DNA from: Bacillus massilinigeriensis
GTDB taxonomy: Bacteria; Bacillota; Bacilli; Bacillales; Cytobacillaceae
Assembly (NCBI RefSeq): GCF_900111815.1
Contig: NZ_LT630004.1
Coordinates: 2,630,346 to 2,694,345, forward strand
DNA length: 64,000 bases
Reading direction: 5' to 3'
The translations under genes were made by a program, and so were the position numbers. Below, one piece after another: positions 24,489-35,936 of this stretch. Each line of letters begins with the position of its first letter. Position 1 is the first letter of the stretch. The notes below the pieces were generated by a model. The model did not search any database. It saw only the letters and a program-made list of their open reading frames with translations, and was not told the origin of the DNA.

Positions 24489-25448
24489 CTAAACCTCTAA
24501 AAGGGAAATGAGCATTCTCGCAACTTTATTGGTGTCATGGCGAATAACACCATCCGTCTGAATGACAATCTCATCTTCCAATATATCAATCCCCATATGC
24601 AAAAGACGTTCTCGGTCAAAACGCACAGGCTGTGCCAGCTCTTCCTTGTAGCGCAGCTCAATATCCTCAGGGATAGGTTCGTTATTGACAAGAATCGCAT
24701 CGAGAAAGGAGCAGTCCATATGTTCATAAATCGCCTGAACATGGTCACTTGCAGTAAAATCAAGCGTTTCTCCTGCCTGGGTCATCAAATTGCATATATA
24801 CACCTTTTTCGCTTTCGCCTCGCAAACTTCCTTGCCAAGTCTTTCGACAAGAAGATTAGGCAATATGCTAGTAAAAAGACTTCCAGGTCCGATTACAATC
24901 AAGTCGGCCGCCCTTATTTCATCGACCGTTTCTGGCAGCGGCTGCACTCCCTCCGGACTGAGGAATACTCGCTTGATTTTTTTCCCGGAGTAGGGAATCT
25001 TGCTTTCTCCGCTTACAATCGTTCCATCTTCCATTTCTGCATTCAATATAACGCTTCGGTTGGCAGCAGGGAGCACTTTTCCTTTCACATTCAGCACCCT
25101 GCTCATTTCCTGAATGGCATGGGAGAAGTTCCCCGTAATAGAAGTCATCGCAGCAAGGATGAGGTTACCGAGCGAATGGCCGGAAAGTTCATTCGAGGTG
25201 GAAAAGCGGTGCTGGAACATTTCTTCAACCAATGGCTCGACATCCGAAAGTGCCGCGAGTACATTTCTAATATCTCCCGGCGGCGGGATGGATAAATCAG
25301 CCCGAAGCCGGCCAGAACTTCCGCCATCGTCCGCCACTGTGACGATAGCGGTAATATCAATAGGATACTGCTTCAGGCCGCGAAGCAATACCGGCAGTCC
25401 CGTTCCACCGCCGATAATAACGACCCTTGGCAGGCTGCCTTTTCTCAT
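24489..25448 (-). CDS. yvcK: Gluconeogenesis factor YvcK (CofD-like)
   Basis: A 319-residue CofD/UPF0052 family protein that binds UDP-sugars and is needed for normal growth and cell shape on gluconeogenic carbon sources in B. subtilis. N-terminal [14 protein letters not shown] and [11 protein letters not shown] are the nucleotide-binding motifs. Its ATG overlaps the rapZ stop by four bases, so they are coupled. Confidence 0.96.
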   Translation of the reverse strand: MRKGSLPRVVIIGGGTGLPVLLRGLKQYPIDITAIVTVADDGGSSGRLRADLSIPPPGDIRNVLAALSDVEPLVEEMFQHRFSTSNELSGHSLGNLILAAMTSITGNFSHAIQEMSRVLNVKGKVLPAANRSVILNAEMEDGTIVSGESKIPYSGKKIKRVFLSPEGVQPLPETVDEIRAADLIVIGPGSLFTSILPNLLVERLGKEVCEAKAKKVYICNLMTQAGETLDFTASDHVQAIYEHMDCSFLDAILVNNEPIPEDIELRYKEELAQPVRFDRERLLHMGIDILEDEIVIQTDGVIRHDTNKVARMLISLLEV

Positions 25449-26338
25449 GAGGAATGTGCCTTTCTCTTATCGATATCTCGGTGAGACACCCTTGTTTTAT
25501 AATCGTTTTCAAAATGATGCGCAATGTGCTCCGCGAGCGCAACGGAACGATGCTGGCCGCCGGTACAGCCGATGGCGATGACAAGCTGGGCCTTCCCTTC
25601 CCGTTTGTAATGCGGCAGCATGAAAGCAAGCAAATCTGTTACTTTTTCGAGGAATTTATGCGTCTCATTCCATTTCAGCACATAAGTGCTCACTTCCTCA
25701 TCAAGTCCTGTCTTCGGCCGCATATGATCGATATAGTGCGGGTTTGGCAAAAAGCGCACATCAAAGACAAGATCTGCATCGATTGGAAGGCCGTGTTTGA
25801 AGCCAAAGGACATGACATTCACGGTAAAAGTTGTCCTTCCGTCCGCTGCAAAGTCTTCCAGAATTTTTTCGCGCAATTCTTTTGGCTTGATGTTAGAGGT
25901 ATTATAAATGATTTGCGCTCTGCCCTTCAGTTCTTCCAGTAGTTCACGCTCCAGCTTGATTCCTTCAAGCGGAAGGCCAGATGGAGCAAGCGGATGGAAG
26001 CGCCTTGTTTCTTTATACCGTCGGACAAGCGCTGCATCATCCGCATCAAGGAACAATATTTTCGGCGTTACCCATGATGTTTCTCCTAGATCATCAAGCG
26101 CACGGAAGAGGGAATCGAAAAACTCCCTTCCACGCAGGTCCATCACAAGCGCCACCTTGTTCATCTTGTTGCCGGATTCCTTCATTAATTCCAGGAATTT
26201 CGGGAGCAAGGTTGGCGGCAAATTATCGACGCAGAAAAAACCAAGATCTTCGAAGCTTTGGATGGCAACAGTTTTCCCCGCTCCTGACATTCCTGTTATA
26301 ATGACAATCTGCGTATCATTCGTAGAGCCGGTCGTCAT
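25445..26338 (-). CDS. rapZ: RapZ/YvcJ nucleotide-binding protein
   Basis: A 297-residue P-loop protein (Walker A GMSGAGKT at about residues 15-22) with the RapZ C-terminal domain ([15 protein letters not shown]). In E. coli RapZ is an RNase adaptor for GlmZ; in B. subtilis YvcJ binds and hydrolyses nucleotides and influences competence. First of the rapZ-yvcK-whiA genes, 48 bases after the nudix gene. Confidence 0.95.
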   Translation of the reverse strand: MTTGSTNDTQIVIITGMSGAGKTVAIQSFEDLGFFCVDNLPPTLLPKFLELMKESGNKMNKVALVMDLRGREFFDSLFRALDDLGETSWVTPKILFLDADDAALVRRYKETRRFHPLAPSGLPLEGIKLERELLEELKGRAQIIYNTSNIKPKELREKILEDFAADGRTTFTVNVMSFGFKHGLPIDADLVFDVRFLPNPHYIDHMRPKTGLDEEVSTYVLKWNETHKFLEKVTDLLAFMLPHYKREGKAQLVIAIGCTGGQHRSVALAEHIAHHFENDYKTRVSHRDIDKRKAHSS

Positions 26339-26386
26339 ATTTTTCCCCCAATTCTTCGGTTTCTATAATTGATAGAATGTTTTATG

Positions 26387-26845
26387 TTAATTCGGATCAA
26401 GCCTGTAATTGATCAGCTTAAAATCTGGCGTATAGGTAAATGCGCCGTAGATAATCCCTTTTCCCTGAACCATATAGTCGAGGATATGGTAATCACCCGC
26501 AGCCATGGGCAAATTCTTAATTTCACTAACATCATGCCACTGAAGCGTGCCTTCGTCCGATGTTTCAAGATGGACACCAGTTGATTCTGTAGCAAAGAAT
26601 GTGAACATCATCCATTCGGATACAACTGTATCCCCATCTTTGATGACAAATGTAAAAATCCCTTTAATCTTAGGATTCAGCAAATAAATTCCTGTCTCTT
26701 CACGATATTCTCGTATGCATGAATCCTTCACTGTCTCTCCAGGCTCCATCTTGCCGCCCGGTGCTACCCACCAGCCTCTTCTGGGCTTTTGCAGCAAAAG
26801 TACTTTATTATCCCTGATCAATAAACAATTGGTTACGCGCTGCAT
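26387..26845 (-). CDS. Nudix hydrolase (YvcI-like)
   Basis: A 152-residue Nudix protein. The box GX5EX7REXXEEXG is complete (GKMEPGETVKDSCIREYREE), so it hydrolyses a nucleoside diphosphate-linked compound; 8-oxo-dGTP-type substrates are commonly assigned but not shown. The start ATG at 26843-26845 has AAGGTG upstream. Lies just before rapZ as in B. subtilis yvcI. Confidence 0.92.
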   Translation of the reverse strand: MQRVTNCLLIRDNKVLLLQKPRRGWWVAPGGKMEPGETVKDSCIREYREETGIYLLNPKIKGIFTFVIKDGDTVVSEWMMFTFFATESTGVHLETSDEGTLQWHDVSEIKNLPMAAGDYHILDYMVQGKGIIYGAFTYTPDFKLINYRLDPN

Positions 26846-26998
26846 AGCATTCACCTTCAAATAAAGAATGGACAATCATATCATTCTTTTCATTATACTA
26901 TTTTTAGAAAGCACTCTCAATGAAATGAAAAGTGATATTTTTGTAAAGGTTGGGAAATAAAAGACCCTTGTTATAGTCATATCTCCGCTTCTGTACCA

Positions 26999-27028
26999 TA
27001 AAAAAAGAGCACAGGAGAACCTGTGCTG
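26999..27028 (-). terminator. trxB terminator
   Basis: Minus-strand AGCACAGG-TTCT-CCTGTGCT followed by CTTTTTTT. Confidence 0.92.
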
Positions 27029-27133
27029 ATAAAGGGTATATTTTCAAAAGGGGGTCAATTTCTATTCCTATTATACCCGCCGATTATTTCGCTACTGTTA
27101 CAGAAGAATTAATATAGCATTACTTTTCGCAGC

Positions 27134-28096
<963 letters not shown>

Positions 28097-28164
28097 CTAT
28101 TTCCCTTCCATTGAACGGATACCGTTTTTAGTATTTCCTTGCTATTCCTATCCTATAAAAATAA

Positions 28165-28205
28165 AGGCCCGTACGTCCAAGAATGTGCTCGGAAAAACGT
28201 ACGGG
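28165..28205 (-). terminator. Terminator after the TPR gene
   Basis: Minus-strand CCCGTACGT...ACGTACGGG with a 20-base loop followed by CCTTTATTTTT. Confidence 0.85.
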
Positions 28206-28212
28206 ACATATG

Positions 28213-29709
28213 CTAGCTAAGCAGGCCAGTCACCATTTTGACATATTTACTTAAAGTAGATACGGAGATATCGTATTGGGCTGCAGTTTCCTGCCTTGTT
28301 GCCTTGAATTCGCGAAATTGCGCCCATACATAGTCAATTGCCGCCGCCCAGGCTTTGTTATTTTTCAAGCTGTAGCCTTCTTGGAGGGCTCCCTGGAAAA
28401 CAGCAAACCAGATGATATAAATGCCTGCGCACTCATAATTGATAGGCTGATGGAATCTATACAAATGCATGGCAGTATCATGAGCGCGAAGCACTACTTC
28501 CATTTCCTTCTCGCGGAGGCCCGACTCGATAAACTCCAGATAGAGCTTTTCCATGTCAGATAGCTTGCCGCTAATATTCTCTTCTTTCAGCACTTGCTCT
28601 TTTTGATCAGAAAGAGCTGTCAAAAACAAGGCGAGAAGCCGTTCTTCCATGTTATCACTCTGGAACCTTGTGATAATGGAGGATATTTGCGTGTCAAGCT
28701 GCTTGCCATGGTTGCGTTCACTCCATGGCTCATGCCCTACCCTTTCAGGACTTTCCACAAGCACTTTCTTCCAATAGTGTCTCGACGCCTGCTCCCTGCC
28801 TGTATGATACGCGGAGCAGGATAACCAGTAATAAAACGCACCGTCGCCTTCATGACCAAACCGCTGAAGCCGCTTAAGCCATTTGTATCCATGCTCCCAT
28901 TCTCCGATAAGCGAAAAAGTAGCTCCCAGCTTGAACTGCTGTTCTCCTGTCAGCGGGTGAATTTTCGCAAGCACTTCTGTTAGCCTGGCAACTTCCTCAT
29001 CCATTCTGTTATAGTATGCAAACACAAGCTGATTGCAAAGTGCATGCAGGTTCCCCGGGTTCAGTTCGAGCACTTCTTCAAGAATCCCTGCTGCCTTATC
29101 GGTTTCCCCAAGGTAAAAATATGCGAGGGCAAGGTTATTATAAGCGGACCAGTACTCAGGAAAGTCACGTACCAACGCTTCAAATACCTCGACAGCCTTC
29201 ATAAATTCGCCATCTTCAAGCAGCTGTCTTGCTTCTTCCTGCTTCATGATGAGCTCATCATCTTCAAACAGTTCCTCATCAAGATTCTCTGCCTCCACCG
29301 TGATCACTTCTAGCAAATCTTCGGCATCTGCCGCGAACTCACCTTCCGGATCTTTCTTTAAATAGAGGTTGACTTGATGATATGCATCTTTAAATAAGCC
29401 CAAATGAGCGTAATTGTTGGCTAAAAAGTAATGACATTCTGCCATTTCTTCGTCATATTCTTCAAGGATCAGCTGCAAGAGACGAATCGACTGCTGGTGC
29501 TCGCCCATTTCTGATTGGACAATTGCCAGCTGGCATACGATCATCGGTTCTCCCGGCTCCAGCTCCATCGCACGGGAAAAATACTTGTACGCCCGCTGCA
29601 AATCCCGTCGATTGTATGCCCTGATTCCTTTGGCATAGTAATACTCGCCATTAGGAACAAATGACAGTACTTGCCCAGTTTGTTTGATTGCTTTAAAGTT
29701 TTTTCCCAT
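28213..29709 (-). CDS. TPR-repeat protein (YvcD-like)
   Basis: A 498-residue cytoplasmic protein. Tetratricopeptide repeats fill the first two thirds (for example GIRAYNRRDLQRAYKYFSRA, then units near residues 60-130 and 165-240). The C-terminal end resembles a helix-turn-helix (TRQETAAQYDISVSTLSKYV), which fits YvcD-type proteins of Bacillus. Partner unknown. The ATG at 29707-29709 has GGAGG upstream. Position next to trxB matches B. subtilis yvcD. Confidence 0.88.
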   Translation of the reverse strand: MGKNFKAIKQTGQVLSFVPNGEYYYAKGIRAYNRRDLQRAYKYFSRAMELEPGEPMIVCQLAIVQSEMGEHQQSIRLLQLILEEYDEEMAECHYFLANNYAHLGLFKDAYHQVNLYLKKDPEGEFAADAEDLLEVITVEAENLDEELFEDDELIMKQEEARQLLEDGEFMKAVEVFEALVRDFPEYWSAYNNLALAYFYLGETDKAAGILEEVLELNPGNLHALCNQLVFAYYNRMDEEVARLTEVLAKIHPLTGEQQFKLGATFSLIGEWEHGYKWLKRLQRFGHEGDGAFYYWLSCSAYHTGREQASRHYWKKVLVESPERVGHEPWSERNHGKQLDTQISSIITRFQSDNMEERLLALFLTALSDQKEQVLKEENISGKLSDMEKLYLEFIESGLREKEMEVVLRAHDTAMHLYRFHQPINYECAGIYIIWFAVFQGALQEGYSLKNNKAWAAAIDYVWAQFREFKATRQETAAQYDISVSTLSKYVKMVTGLLS

Positions 29710-29870
29710 CGAATCCTCCAAAAATGGTTATTAACTAATATATTATATCACATAGAGATGTTTTCGGAGAAGAGGGGAAGACGTTTTGCCTTTTCCTAAA
29801 TTCCCCTTTTTTTAGGTTTCCCTAGTATTTTCGATCGTCTCAGAGTTGAACTTTTGAATTCCAGCGGGAT

Positions 29871-30299
29871 TTAACTTTCACCCTGCCTTTCAGCACTGTT
29901 TTCCTGAGTGGAATTATCCCTTTGCAGCGCAGTGTAAAGCCACTCTATGTTCACGACAAATACGCCGATGCAAAAGAAAACGGCTAGAAAAAAATCTGAA
30001 AACCGATAGGAAGTTGATTCAGCAAACATTATTACGATTAGAAATGTAAGCAGAACAGCAAGAATTCCGACGCAGCAAAAAGCAGCCATGACGTATTTCA
30101 TCATCCGGACTCCAAGCACATAGAGAAGGAGCGGAATGACATAGAGAGCAAGAGTGATTCCAAAGAATGCGACCATCCCTTCCGCGCTCTGAGGGTTTTG
30201 CTGCAGCGGGGATAAAAATGCTGCAGCCACAAGACATAAAAACAACATAGCTGAACACAACGTAATCAATACCAATTTTCTTTTTTCTCCTGATCGCAT
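29871..30299 (-). CDS. Hypothetical four-segment membrane protein
   Basis: A 142-residue protein with four membrane segments (about residues 8-30, 42-64, 68-93 and 102-124) and a polar C-terminal tail. It has the look of small Bacillus membrane proteins of the DUF5391 type, but I am not sure of the family. No partner gene next to it: TPR gene downstream, divergent MBL gene upstream. Function unknown. Confidence 0.7.
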   Translation of the reverse strand: MRSGEKRKLVLITLCSAMLFLCLVAAAFLSPLQQNPQSAEGMVAFFGITLALYVIPLLLYVLGVRMMKYVMAAFCCVGILAVLLTFLIVIMFAESTSYRFSDFFLAVFFCIGVFVVNIEWLYTALQRDNSTQENSAERQGES

Positions 30300-30523
30300 G
30301 CTTCCTTAGCCTCCTATGGAATATGGTGACATTCTGATTATGTAGCTTGGGATATAGTTCGGGTTTGGTGTTTCAGTATTACTATATTATGGATGCAGAG
30401 ATAAGTTCACCAAAGATATTTTTTCCACAATATGTATTTTTGCTAGAATCAATCTAATGCGAATATCGTTTCTTTTCAGCCTGATCGGGTAAAATAGGAA
30501 ATAGATTGGAAGGAGGCATCAAT

Positions 30524-31375
30524 ATGGAAAATAGTTCAGAAAAGAGGTTTATCCCAGTCACTTCCATTGCTAGCGGAAAGCTGCAGTCAGCCTCGGCAGA
30601 TGTTCACTATTTCACCGTCCAGATTGTCAACGTCTGTTTTATCGGGGTTCCCGGAGAAGGAAACGATTGGGTACTAATAGATGCTGGGATGCCGCGGTCA
30701 AAAGAAAAAGTTGCAGAGGAAGCGGAAGCTTTGTTCGGAAAGAATAACCCTCCGAAAGCCATCCTGTTGACACACGGTCATTTTGATCATGTCGGGGCAC
30801 TTAGAGAGCTTGCGGAAGAATGGCAGGTTGAGGTTTATGCGCATGAAAGGGAGCTTCCATTCCTGACGGGTGCTGACGATTATCCGGAGCCTGACCCAAC
30901 AGTGGACGGGGGACTTCTTGCAAAGAGTGCAGCTATCTATCCGAATGAGGGAATTGATCTCGGAGCAAGAGTACATCCTCTCCCCATGGATGGGAGCGTT
31001 CCACATCTCGCTGATTGGAAATGGTTCCATACACCAGGGCACACACAAGGGCACGTTTCTTTTTTTCGGGAATCAGACCGGATGCTTATTGCCGGTGATG
31101 CATTTGTGACAGTCAAGCAAGAATCACTCTATAAGGTCGTCACACAGAAGAAAGAGATCAGCGGGCCACCGAGATATTTGACTACCAATTGGGAGGCAGC
31201 AAGATCCTCTGTGGAGCTTTTACAGCGGCTTCAACCGAATATCGCTGTTACAGGACATGGAAAGTCGATGGCAGGAAAAGAATTAACGGAAGGATTGCAA
31301 ATGCTCGTAAAGGAATTCGCTGCGATTGCCGTTCCAGAGCATGGAAGGTATTTGAATAAGCAGAAGGATCAATAA
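30524..31375 (+). CDS. MBL-fold metallo-hydrolase
   Basis: A 283-residue metallo-beta-lactamase-fold hydrolase with the metal motif THGHFDHVGAL, a later HTPGHTQGH and AGDAF aspartate, and a C-terminal GHG histidine. Glyoxalase-II-like or general hydrolase; substrate unknown. The start is the ATG at 30524-30526 with GGAAGGAGG upstream. Monocistronic, with a strong bidirectional terminator after it. Confidence 0.92.
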   Translation: MENSSEKRFIPVTSIASGKLQSASADVHYFTVQIVNVCFIGVPGEGNDWVLIDAGMPRSKEKVAEEAEALFGKNNPPKAILLTHGHFDHVGALRELAEEWQVEVYAHERELPFLTGADDYPEPDPTVDGGLLAKSAAIYPNEGIDLGARVHPLPMDGSVPHLADWKWFHTPGHTQGHVSFFRESDRMLIAGDAFVTVKQESLYKVVTQKKEISGPPRYLTTNWEAARSSVELLQRLQPNIAVTGHGKSMAGKELTEGLQMLVKEFAAIAVPEHGRYLNKQKDQ

Positions 31376-31450
31376 TCATTATGTAAGCATAATATACATG
31401 GTAAAGTGTGCTATCCCAAATTGATATCCTGCAGATTATTTTAAAATAGC

Positions 31451-31489
31451 AAAAACGGCAGGCACCTCAGAGCGGTGCCTGCCGTTTTT
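31451..31489. terminator. Bidirectional terminator between MBL and symporter genes
   Basis: AAAAACGGCAGGCACC / GGTGCCTGCCGTTTTT with a seven-base loop; T runs on both strands serve the two convergent genes. Confidence 0.95.
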
Positions 31490-31498
31490 CGCTGAATA

Positions 31499-32755
31499 TT
31501 ATGCGACCATTTCGTCGCGTTCTCTTTCGGACATTGGTTTGAATTCGCCTTCCCACTTGGAGATAACAATTGCTCCAAGGGAGTTGCCGACAACGTTAAC
31601 TGCTGTTCTAGCCATATCAAGGATGCGGTCGATTCCAGCGATGAAAGCAAGTCCTTCAACTGGAATACCAACAGTGCCAAGCGTCGCAAGAAGGACGACG
31701 AAAGATACACCTGGTACGCCTGCAATTCCTTTAGATGTAACCATTAGAACAAGAACAAGAGAAAACTCCTCTACAAGCGTCAAGTCGATACCGTACATTT
31801 GAGCAATAAAGATGGCTGCAATCGCCTGATAGAGGGTGGAACCATCAAGGTTGAAGGAGTAACCTGTCGGAATAACGAAAGATGTAATCGCTTTCGGACA
31901 TCCGTACTTCTCCATTTTCTCCATGATTTTTGGCAGTACTGTTTCAGAACTTGCAGTCGAGTATGCGAGGATCAACTCATCCTTCAAGAAGTTCAGAAGG
32001 TGGAAAATGTTCACGCCAGCCATTCTTGCAACTATTCCAAGTACCACAACGATGAAGAACGCCATTGTTAAGTACACAGTGATAACAAGCTTCCCGAGCG
32101 GAATAAGTGATGCAATTCCAAATTTGGATACGGTTACACCAATCAATGCAAAAACACCAAACGGTGCAAATTTCATAATCTGGTTTGTCATATAGAACAT
32201 AGTGTCAGCTGTTCCCTGGAAGAACGCCAGCACGGGTTTCCCTTTTTCTCCAACAGCCATTACTCCAAGACCGAATAGAACAGAGAAGAAAATGATAGCC
32301 AGCATATCGCCTTGTGCCATGGAATTGATAATATTCGTTGGTACAATATTGACGATTGTATCAGCAAATCCGTGACTTTCCACTTTTTCAGCTGTTTCTA
32401 CATAGCTGTTGATATCCGTTTTCTCAAGAGAACTCATGTTCACGCCTGTTCCTGGATGAAAGATATTTGCAACTAAGATTCCGAGAACAATCGCAACAGT
32501 TGTAATTATTTCAAAATATATAATAGTTTTCCCGCCGAGACGGCCGAGTTTCTTTGTATCACCAACGCTAGCAACTCCAAGAATGATAGAGGAGATAACA
32601 ATTGGAACGACAATCATTTTTATTAATCTTAAAAATATATCTCCGACAGGCTGTAAATAGGAACCAATCTGCGAGTTTCCATAAAATAAGGCACCAACAA
32701 TGATACCGAGCACTAAACCGATTAGAATCTGCCAAGCAAGTCCAATTCTTTTCAT
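31499..32755 (-). CDS. Glutamate/dicarboxylate:cation symporter (GltP/DctA family)
   Basis: A 418-residue inner-membrane transporter of the DAACS family with about eight membrane segments and two re-entrant loops. The serine-rich motif AYSTASSETVLP and the transport-site helix motif TSFVIPTGYSFNLDGSTLY are clear. Imports glutamate, aspartate or C4-dicarboxylates with Na+ or H+; sequence alone does not fix which. Start ATG at 32753-32755 after GGGAGG. Monocistronic. Confidence 0.94.
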   Translation of the reverse strand: MKRIGLAWQILIGLVLGIIVGALFYGNSQIGSYLQPVGDIFLRLIKMIVVPIVISSIILGVASVGDTKKLGRLGGKTIIYFEIITTVAIVLGILVANIFHPGTGVNMSSLEKTDINSYVETAEKVESHGFADTIVNIVPTNIINSMAQGDMLAIIFFSVLFGLGVMAVGEKGKPVLAFFQGTADTMFYMTNQIMKFAPFGVFALIGVTVSKFGIASLIPLGKLVITVYLTMAFFIVVVLGIVARMAGVNIFHLLNFLKDELILAYSTASSETVLPKIMEKMEKYGCPKAITSFVIPTGYSFNLDGSTLYQAIAAIFIAQMYGIDLTLVEEFSLVLVLMVTSKGIAGVPGVSFVVLLATLGTVGIPVEGLAFIAGIDRILDMARTAVNVVGNSLGAIVISKWEGEFKPMSERERDEMVA

Positions 32756-32879
32756 ACGATACCTCCCTATATTTTTCATAATACTAGAAAAATATATTAT
32801 AAGATTTATTAAAAGACAAGAAAATGACATCAAGATTAATTATTGATAATCTTCCTATTTTTAATTATTTTCAAATAAT

Positions 32880-32912
32880 AAAACCCCTCTATCAATAAAA
32901 TAGAGGGGTCAT
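32880..32912 (-). terminator. Terminator of the hprK-lgt-ppaX cluster
   Basis: Minus-strand ACCCCTCTAT...ATAGAGGGGT followed by TTTATT, directly after the acyltransferase gene. Confidence 0.9.
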
Positions 32913-32924
32913 GCATTTTTCTGA

Positions 32925-33458
32925 CTATCGATTACTGCCATAAATGGAATCATTCTTCCATCTTGCTTCTAACTCTTCTTTCGTATAAATGACCCTCATA
33001 GGGTTTCCCCCCACAAAGGAACCTGAAGGCACATCTTTGTGGACAAGCGTACCTGCAGAAACGATACTATCATCGCCAATGGTAATGCCGGGAAGGATGG
33101 TCGTATTAGCGCCAATCATCACTCGATCGCCAATGACCACTTCGCCAAGCCTGTATTCCTTGATGAGATATTCATGGGCAAGGATGGTCGTGTTATAACC
33201 GATGACCGTGTTTTTGCCAACACTGATTTTCTCCGGGAACATGACATCCAGCATGACCATCAGGGCGAAAGATGTTTGCTCGCCGACTTTCATGCGTAAA
33301 AAAGTTCTGTACAGCCAATTTTTCATTCCAAGAAAAGGCGTGTACCGAGCCGTTTGGATGACGAGGAAATTTTTTACTACCTTGAGGAAGGGGACTGTTT
33401 TATACACATGCCAAAGGGAATTTGCCCCTTCAACAGGATATCGTTTTGTCCTGCGCAT
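32925..33458 (-). CDS. Hexapeptide-repeat acyltransferase (YvoF-like)
   Basis: A 177-residue left-handed beta-helix acyltransferase: repeats of the [LIV]GxxxxI type from about residue 70 (ISVGKNTVIGYNTTI, VVIGDRVMIGANTTI, ITIGDDSIVSAGTLV). Acyl acceptor unknown; probably uses acetyl-CoA. Last gene of the hprK-lgt-yvoD-ppaX-yvoF cluster found in Bacillus; only two bases after ppaX. Confidence 0.88.
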   Translation of the reverse strand: MRRTKRYPVEGANSLWHVYKTVPFLKVVKNFLVIQTARYTPFLGMKNWLYRTFLRMKVGEQTSFALMVMLDVMFPEKISVGKNTVIGYNTTILAHEYLIKEYRLGEVVIGDRVMIGANTTILPGITIGDDSIVSAGTLVHKDVPSGSFVGGNPMRVIYTKEELEARWKNDSIYGSNR

Positions 33459-33460
33459 CT

Positions 33461-34105
33461 TTAAACTCCGACAATCGGCAAAAGGTCTGGCATGCGTTCA
33501 AGCATGAAATCAGGTTTGTATGCTGCAAGATGCTCTCTCCCTTTAGCCGTCCAGGCAACACCAGCGGTTTTTGTGCCGGCATTCTTTCCAGCAAGGATGT
33601 CATGATGGTTATCGCCTACCATTATGGCACTCTCAGCATCAGCATTCAGAAGACTTAAAGCCTTCAGTACAGGCTCAGGATCAGGCTTCGCCTTTTCCAC
33701 ATGATCGATGGCTACGATTACCGGGAAGAAAGCATCAAGCTTTGTCAGCTTTAATCCCTTATGAACGACATCTGAAAGTTTTGTCGTAACAATCGCAAGC
33801 TTTTTCCGGTTTTCATGAAGAATTCGGACAGACTCGTAAACTCCTTCAAATTCCTTTACGAGGAAATCGTGCTGCTCCAAATTATATTTTCGATAGACGC
33901 TGATCATTTCATCACAGCGCCCAGGATTAATCTTTTCAAACGTTTCTTTCAGAGAGGGTCCCATAAACGGAAGAACCTCTTCCCGTCCGTACTGCCCAGG
34001 ATAGTATTGTTCCAGTGTATGCAGAAAAGAGGAAATAATCAGTTCGTTTGTATCAATTAAAGTACCATCCAAGTCGAATAAAACTGTATCGATGCTATTG
34101 CTCAT
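33461..34105 (-). CDS. ppaX: Pyrophosphatase PpaX (HAD family)
   Basis: A 214-residue HAD phosphatase with [10 protein letters not shown] (nucleophile Asp near residue 10), TTKLSD (motif II) and GDNHHD (motif IV). In B. subtilis PpaX hydrolyses the pyrophosphate made when HprK dephosphorylates Ser46-P-HPr. Located three genes after hprK and overlapping yvoD by 11 bases, which fits coupling with HprK function. Confidence 0.93.
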   Translation of the reverse strand: MSNSIDTVLFDLDGTLIDTNELIISSFLHTLEQYYPGQYGREEVLPFMGPSLKETFEKINPGRCDEMISVYRKYNLEQHDFLVKEFEGVYESVRILHENRKKLAIVTTKLSDVVHKGLKLTKLDAFFPVIVAIDHVEKAKPDPEPVLKALSLLNADAESAIMVGDNHHDILAGKNAGTKTAGVAWTAKGREHLAAYKPDFMLERMPDLLPIVGV

Positions 34106-35039
34106 AGTAAGCTTCCTTTCTTTTTGCTACTTCAGCCCGTTTCCAGAAAAATGCGACCGCCACCGTTAAAAACACTGCGACTCCGAGCCGGATTAGAAGC
34201 AGCGGGATGACTGGTATGCCAAGCGGTACAAATATTAACGTGTCTTCCACAACTGCGTGGCAGGCGACAAGAAAAATGAACGCAATCGTAGCATCCTTTT
34301 TGCTTACACCATCTTCCCTAACCGCTTGGATCATCACGCCTGCGCCCATCGCAAGACCAAAAAGCAATCCGGCAGCCATCGTCGTTGAGGCATTTGCCTC
34401 CATGCCAAGCGCCTTCGTTGCAGGAGAAATCCACCCTGAAAAAACATCAAGCCATTTCAAGTCCTTCAGTATCTGGATACCTACCATGAGTGGAATGACA
34501 ATGATGGCAAGCTGGAATACCCCTATCCCAGCCTTTTCCAAACCATTCAGCAAAATCGAAACCCATCCTTCGGTGATTTCTTCTTTCGCAGGAATGAGCC
34601 CGTATTTCGCCATTTCTTCCCCGCCTTGCCAGACGAGGTTGATGACGACCGCAGAAAGAAGGGCTAGCCCAATTCTGACAAGAAGAACTATCCACAGCTT
34701 GACGCCAACTTTCAGTGCGACGCCTGTCTCGATAAACAGGTTATGCGAAAAACTCAGCATCACTGCGATAATAAATACTTCCTTTACCGTCATGTCCAGA
34801 GACAATACCGCTCCAATTGCCGCATACAGGTTTAGAAAGTTTCCGAGCACGAGCGGAATTGCTGCATCTCCCGATAATCCAAGGAAACCCATCAGCGGCT
34901 CTATCGCTGTGATAACCCATGGCAAAAAAGGAGTGTGCTGCAAAATTGAAACGATCAGCGTGACAGGGAAGATGATTTTCCCCAGTGTCCACGTTGTCTG
35001 CAAGCCAACAATGAATCCTTTTTTCAACGTTGAAACCAT
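34095..35039 (-). CDS. Nucleoside-recognition (Gate) domain membrane protein YvoD
   Basis: A 314-residue protein with about eight membrane segments and two nucleoside-recognition (Gate) domains related to SpmA/SpmB and nucleoside transporters. Substrate unknown. Conserved between lgt and ppaX in Bacillus. GGGAGGATG precedes the ATG at 35039. Confidence 0.88.
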   Translation of the reverse strand: MVSTLKKGFIVGLQTTWTLGKIIFPVTLIVSILQHTPFLPWVITAIEPLMGFLGLSGDAAIPLVLGNFLNLYAAIGAVLSLDMTVKEVFIIAVMLSFSHNLFIETGVALKVGVKLWIVLLVRIGLALLSAVVINLVWQGGEEMAKYGLIPAKEEITEGWVSILLNGLEKAGIGVFQLAIIVIPLMVGIQILKDLKWLDVFSGWISPATKALGMEANASTTMAAGLLFGLAMGAGVMIQAVREDGVSKKDATIAFIFLVACHAVVEDTLIFVPLGIPVIPLLLIRLGVAVFLTVAVAFFWKRAEVAKRKEAYYEQ

Positions 35040-35063
35040 AAAGCATCCTCCCTCCCTGAATAT

Positions 35064-35891
35064 TTATTCTTTTTCCGATTCACTATCATGATAGCGCACT
35101 TGAGAATACCCTTTCATTCTCCGGTAAATCCATAGCACGATTGATACAGCAATAAGGACCGCGGATATCGTCTGTGCCATTCGTAAATAATCCGTTAGCA
35201 TAAGACTGTCCGTCCGCAAACCTTCGATGAAAAAGCGGCCGACAGAGTACCAGATAATGTAGGTGAGAAAAAGCTCCCCTCTGCCAAGATTGACTCTGCG
35301 CAAAGAGATAAGAAGGACAAAACCCAGCATATCCCAAACTGATTCATATAAGAAGGTTGGGTGGTAATATGCGCCATTTATGTACATCTGATTTATGATG
35401 AAATCAGGAAGATGGAGATTTTCTAGGAAGCTGCGCGCCACTTCATCGCCGTATGCCTCCTGGTTCATAAAATTGCCCCATCGCCCAATTGCCTGGCCAA
35501 GGATAATGCTCGGTGCGGCAATATCAGCAAGCTTCCAAAACGATAATCCTTTATTTTTTGCATAAATATACGCAGTCACAACTGAACCTATGAGGGCACC
35601 ATGAATGGCAATACCTCCGTTCCATATCTTGGGGACTTCTCCAAGATTCTGTCCATAGTAATCCCATTGAAAAATGACATAGTAAATTCTGGCGCAAATG
35701 ATTGCGATTGGAACAGCCCAAAGCAAAAGATCAGGGAAGACTTCTTTGTCGAGTCCCCTTCGCTCACTCTCCCTGACCGCAAGCCACAACGCTAACACGA
35801 TACCTGCACCAATAATGAGTCCATACCAATGGACGGTAATCGGTCCCAATGAAAAAGCCACTGGATCGAGCGGTACAATATTCTCTTCCAT
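35064..35891 (-). CDS. lgt: Prolipoprotein diacylglyceryl transferase
   Basis: Transfers diacylglycerol from phosphatidylglycerol to the lipobox cysteine of prolipoproteins, the first lipoprotein maturation step. 275 residues, seven membrane segments, with IHGALIGS (catalytic His) and the Lgt signature [17 protein letters not shown] precedes the ATG at 35891. Next to hprK in the conserved order. Confidence 0.97.
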   Translation of the reverse strand: MEENIVPLDPVAFSLGPITVHWYGLIIGAGIVLALWLAVRESERRGLDKEVFPDLLLWAVPIAIICARIYYVIFQWDYYGQNLGEVPKIWNGGIAIHGALIGSVVTAYIYAKNKGLSFWKLADIAAPSIILGQAIGRWGNFMNQEAYGDEVARSFLENLHLPDFIINQMYINGAYYHPTFLYESVWDMLGFVLLISLRRVNLGRGELFLTYIIWYSVGRFFIEGLRTDSLMLTDYLRMAQTISAVLIAVSIVLWIYRRMKGYSQVRYHDSESEKE

Positions 35892-35936
35892 GCTATTCCT
35901 CCCTCTCCCTGTAAAATCTCTATATCAACGAAGAAC

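Noticed and set aside
34207..35091. 294-residue plus-strand frame opposite the YvoD gene
   Set aside because: Ser/Pro/Thr-rich shadow translation of a membrane protein gene; the minus strand has the conserved protein and ribosome site.
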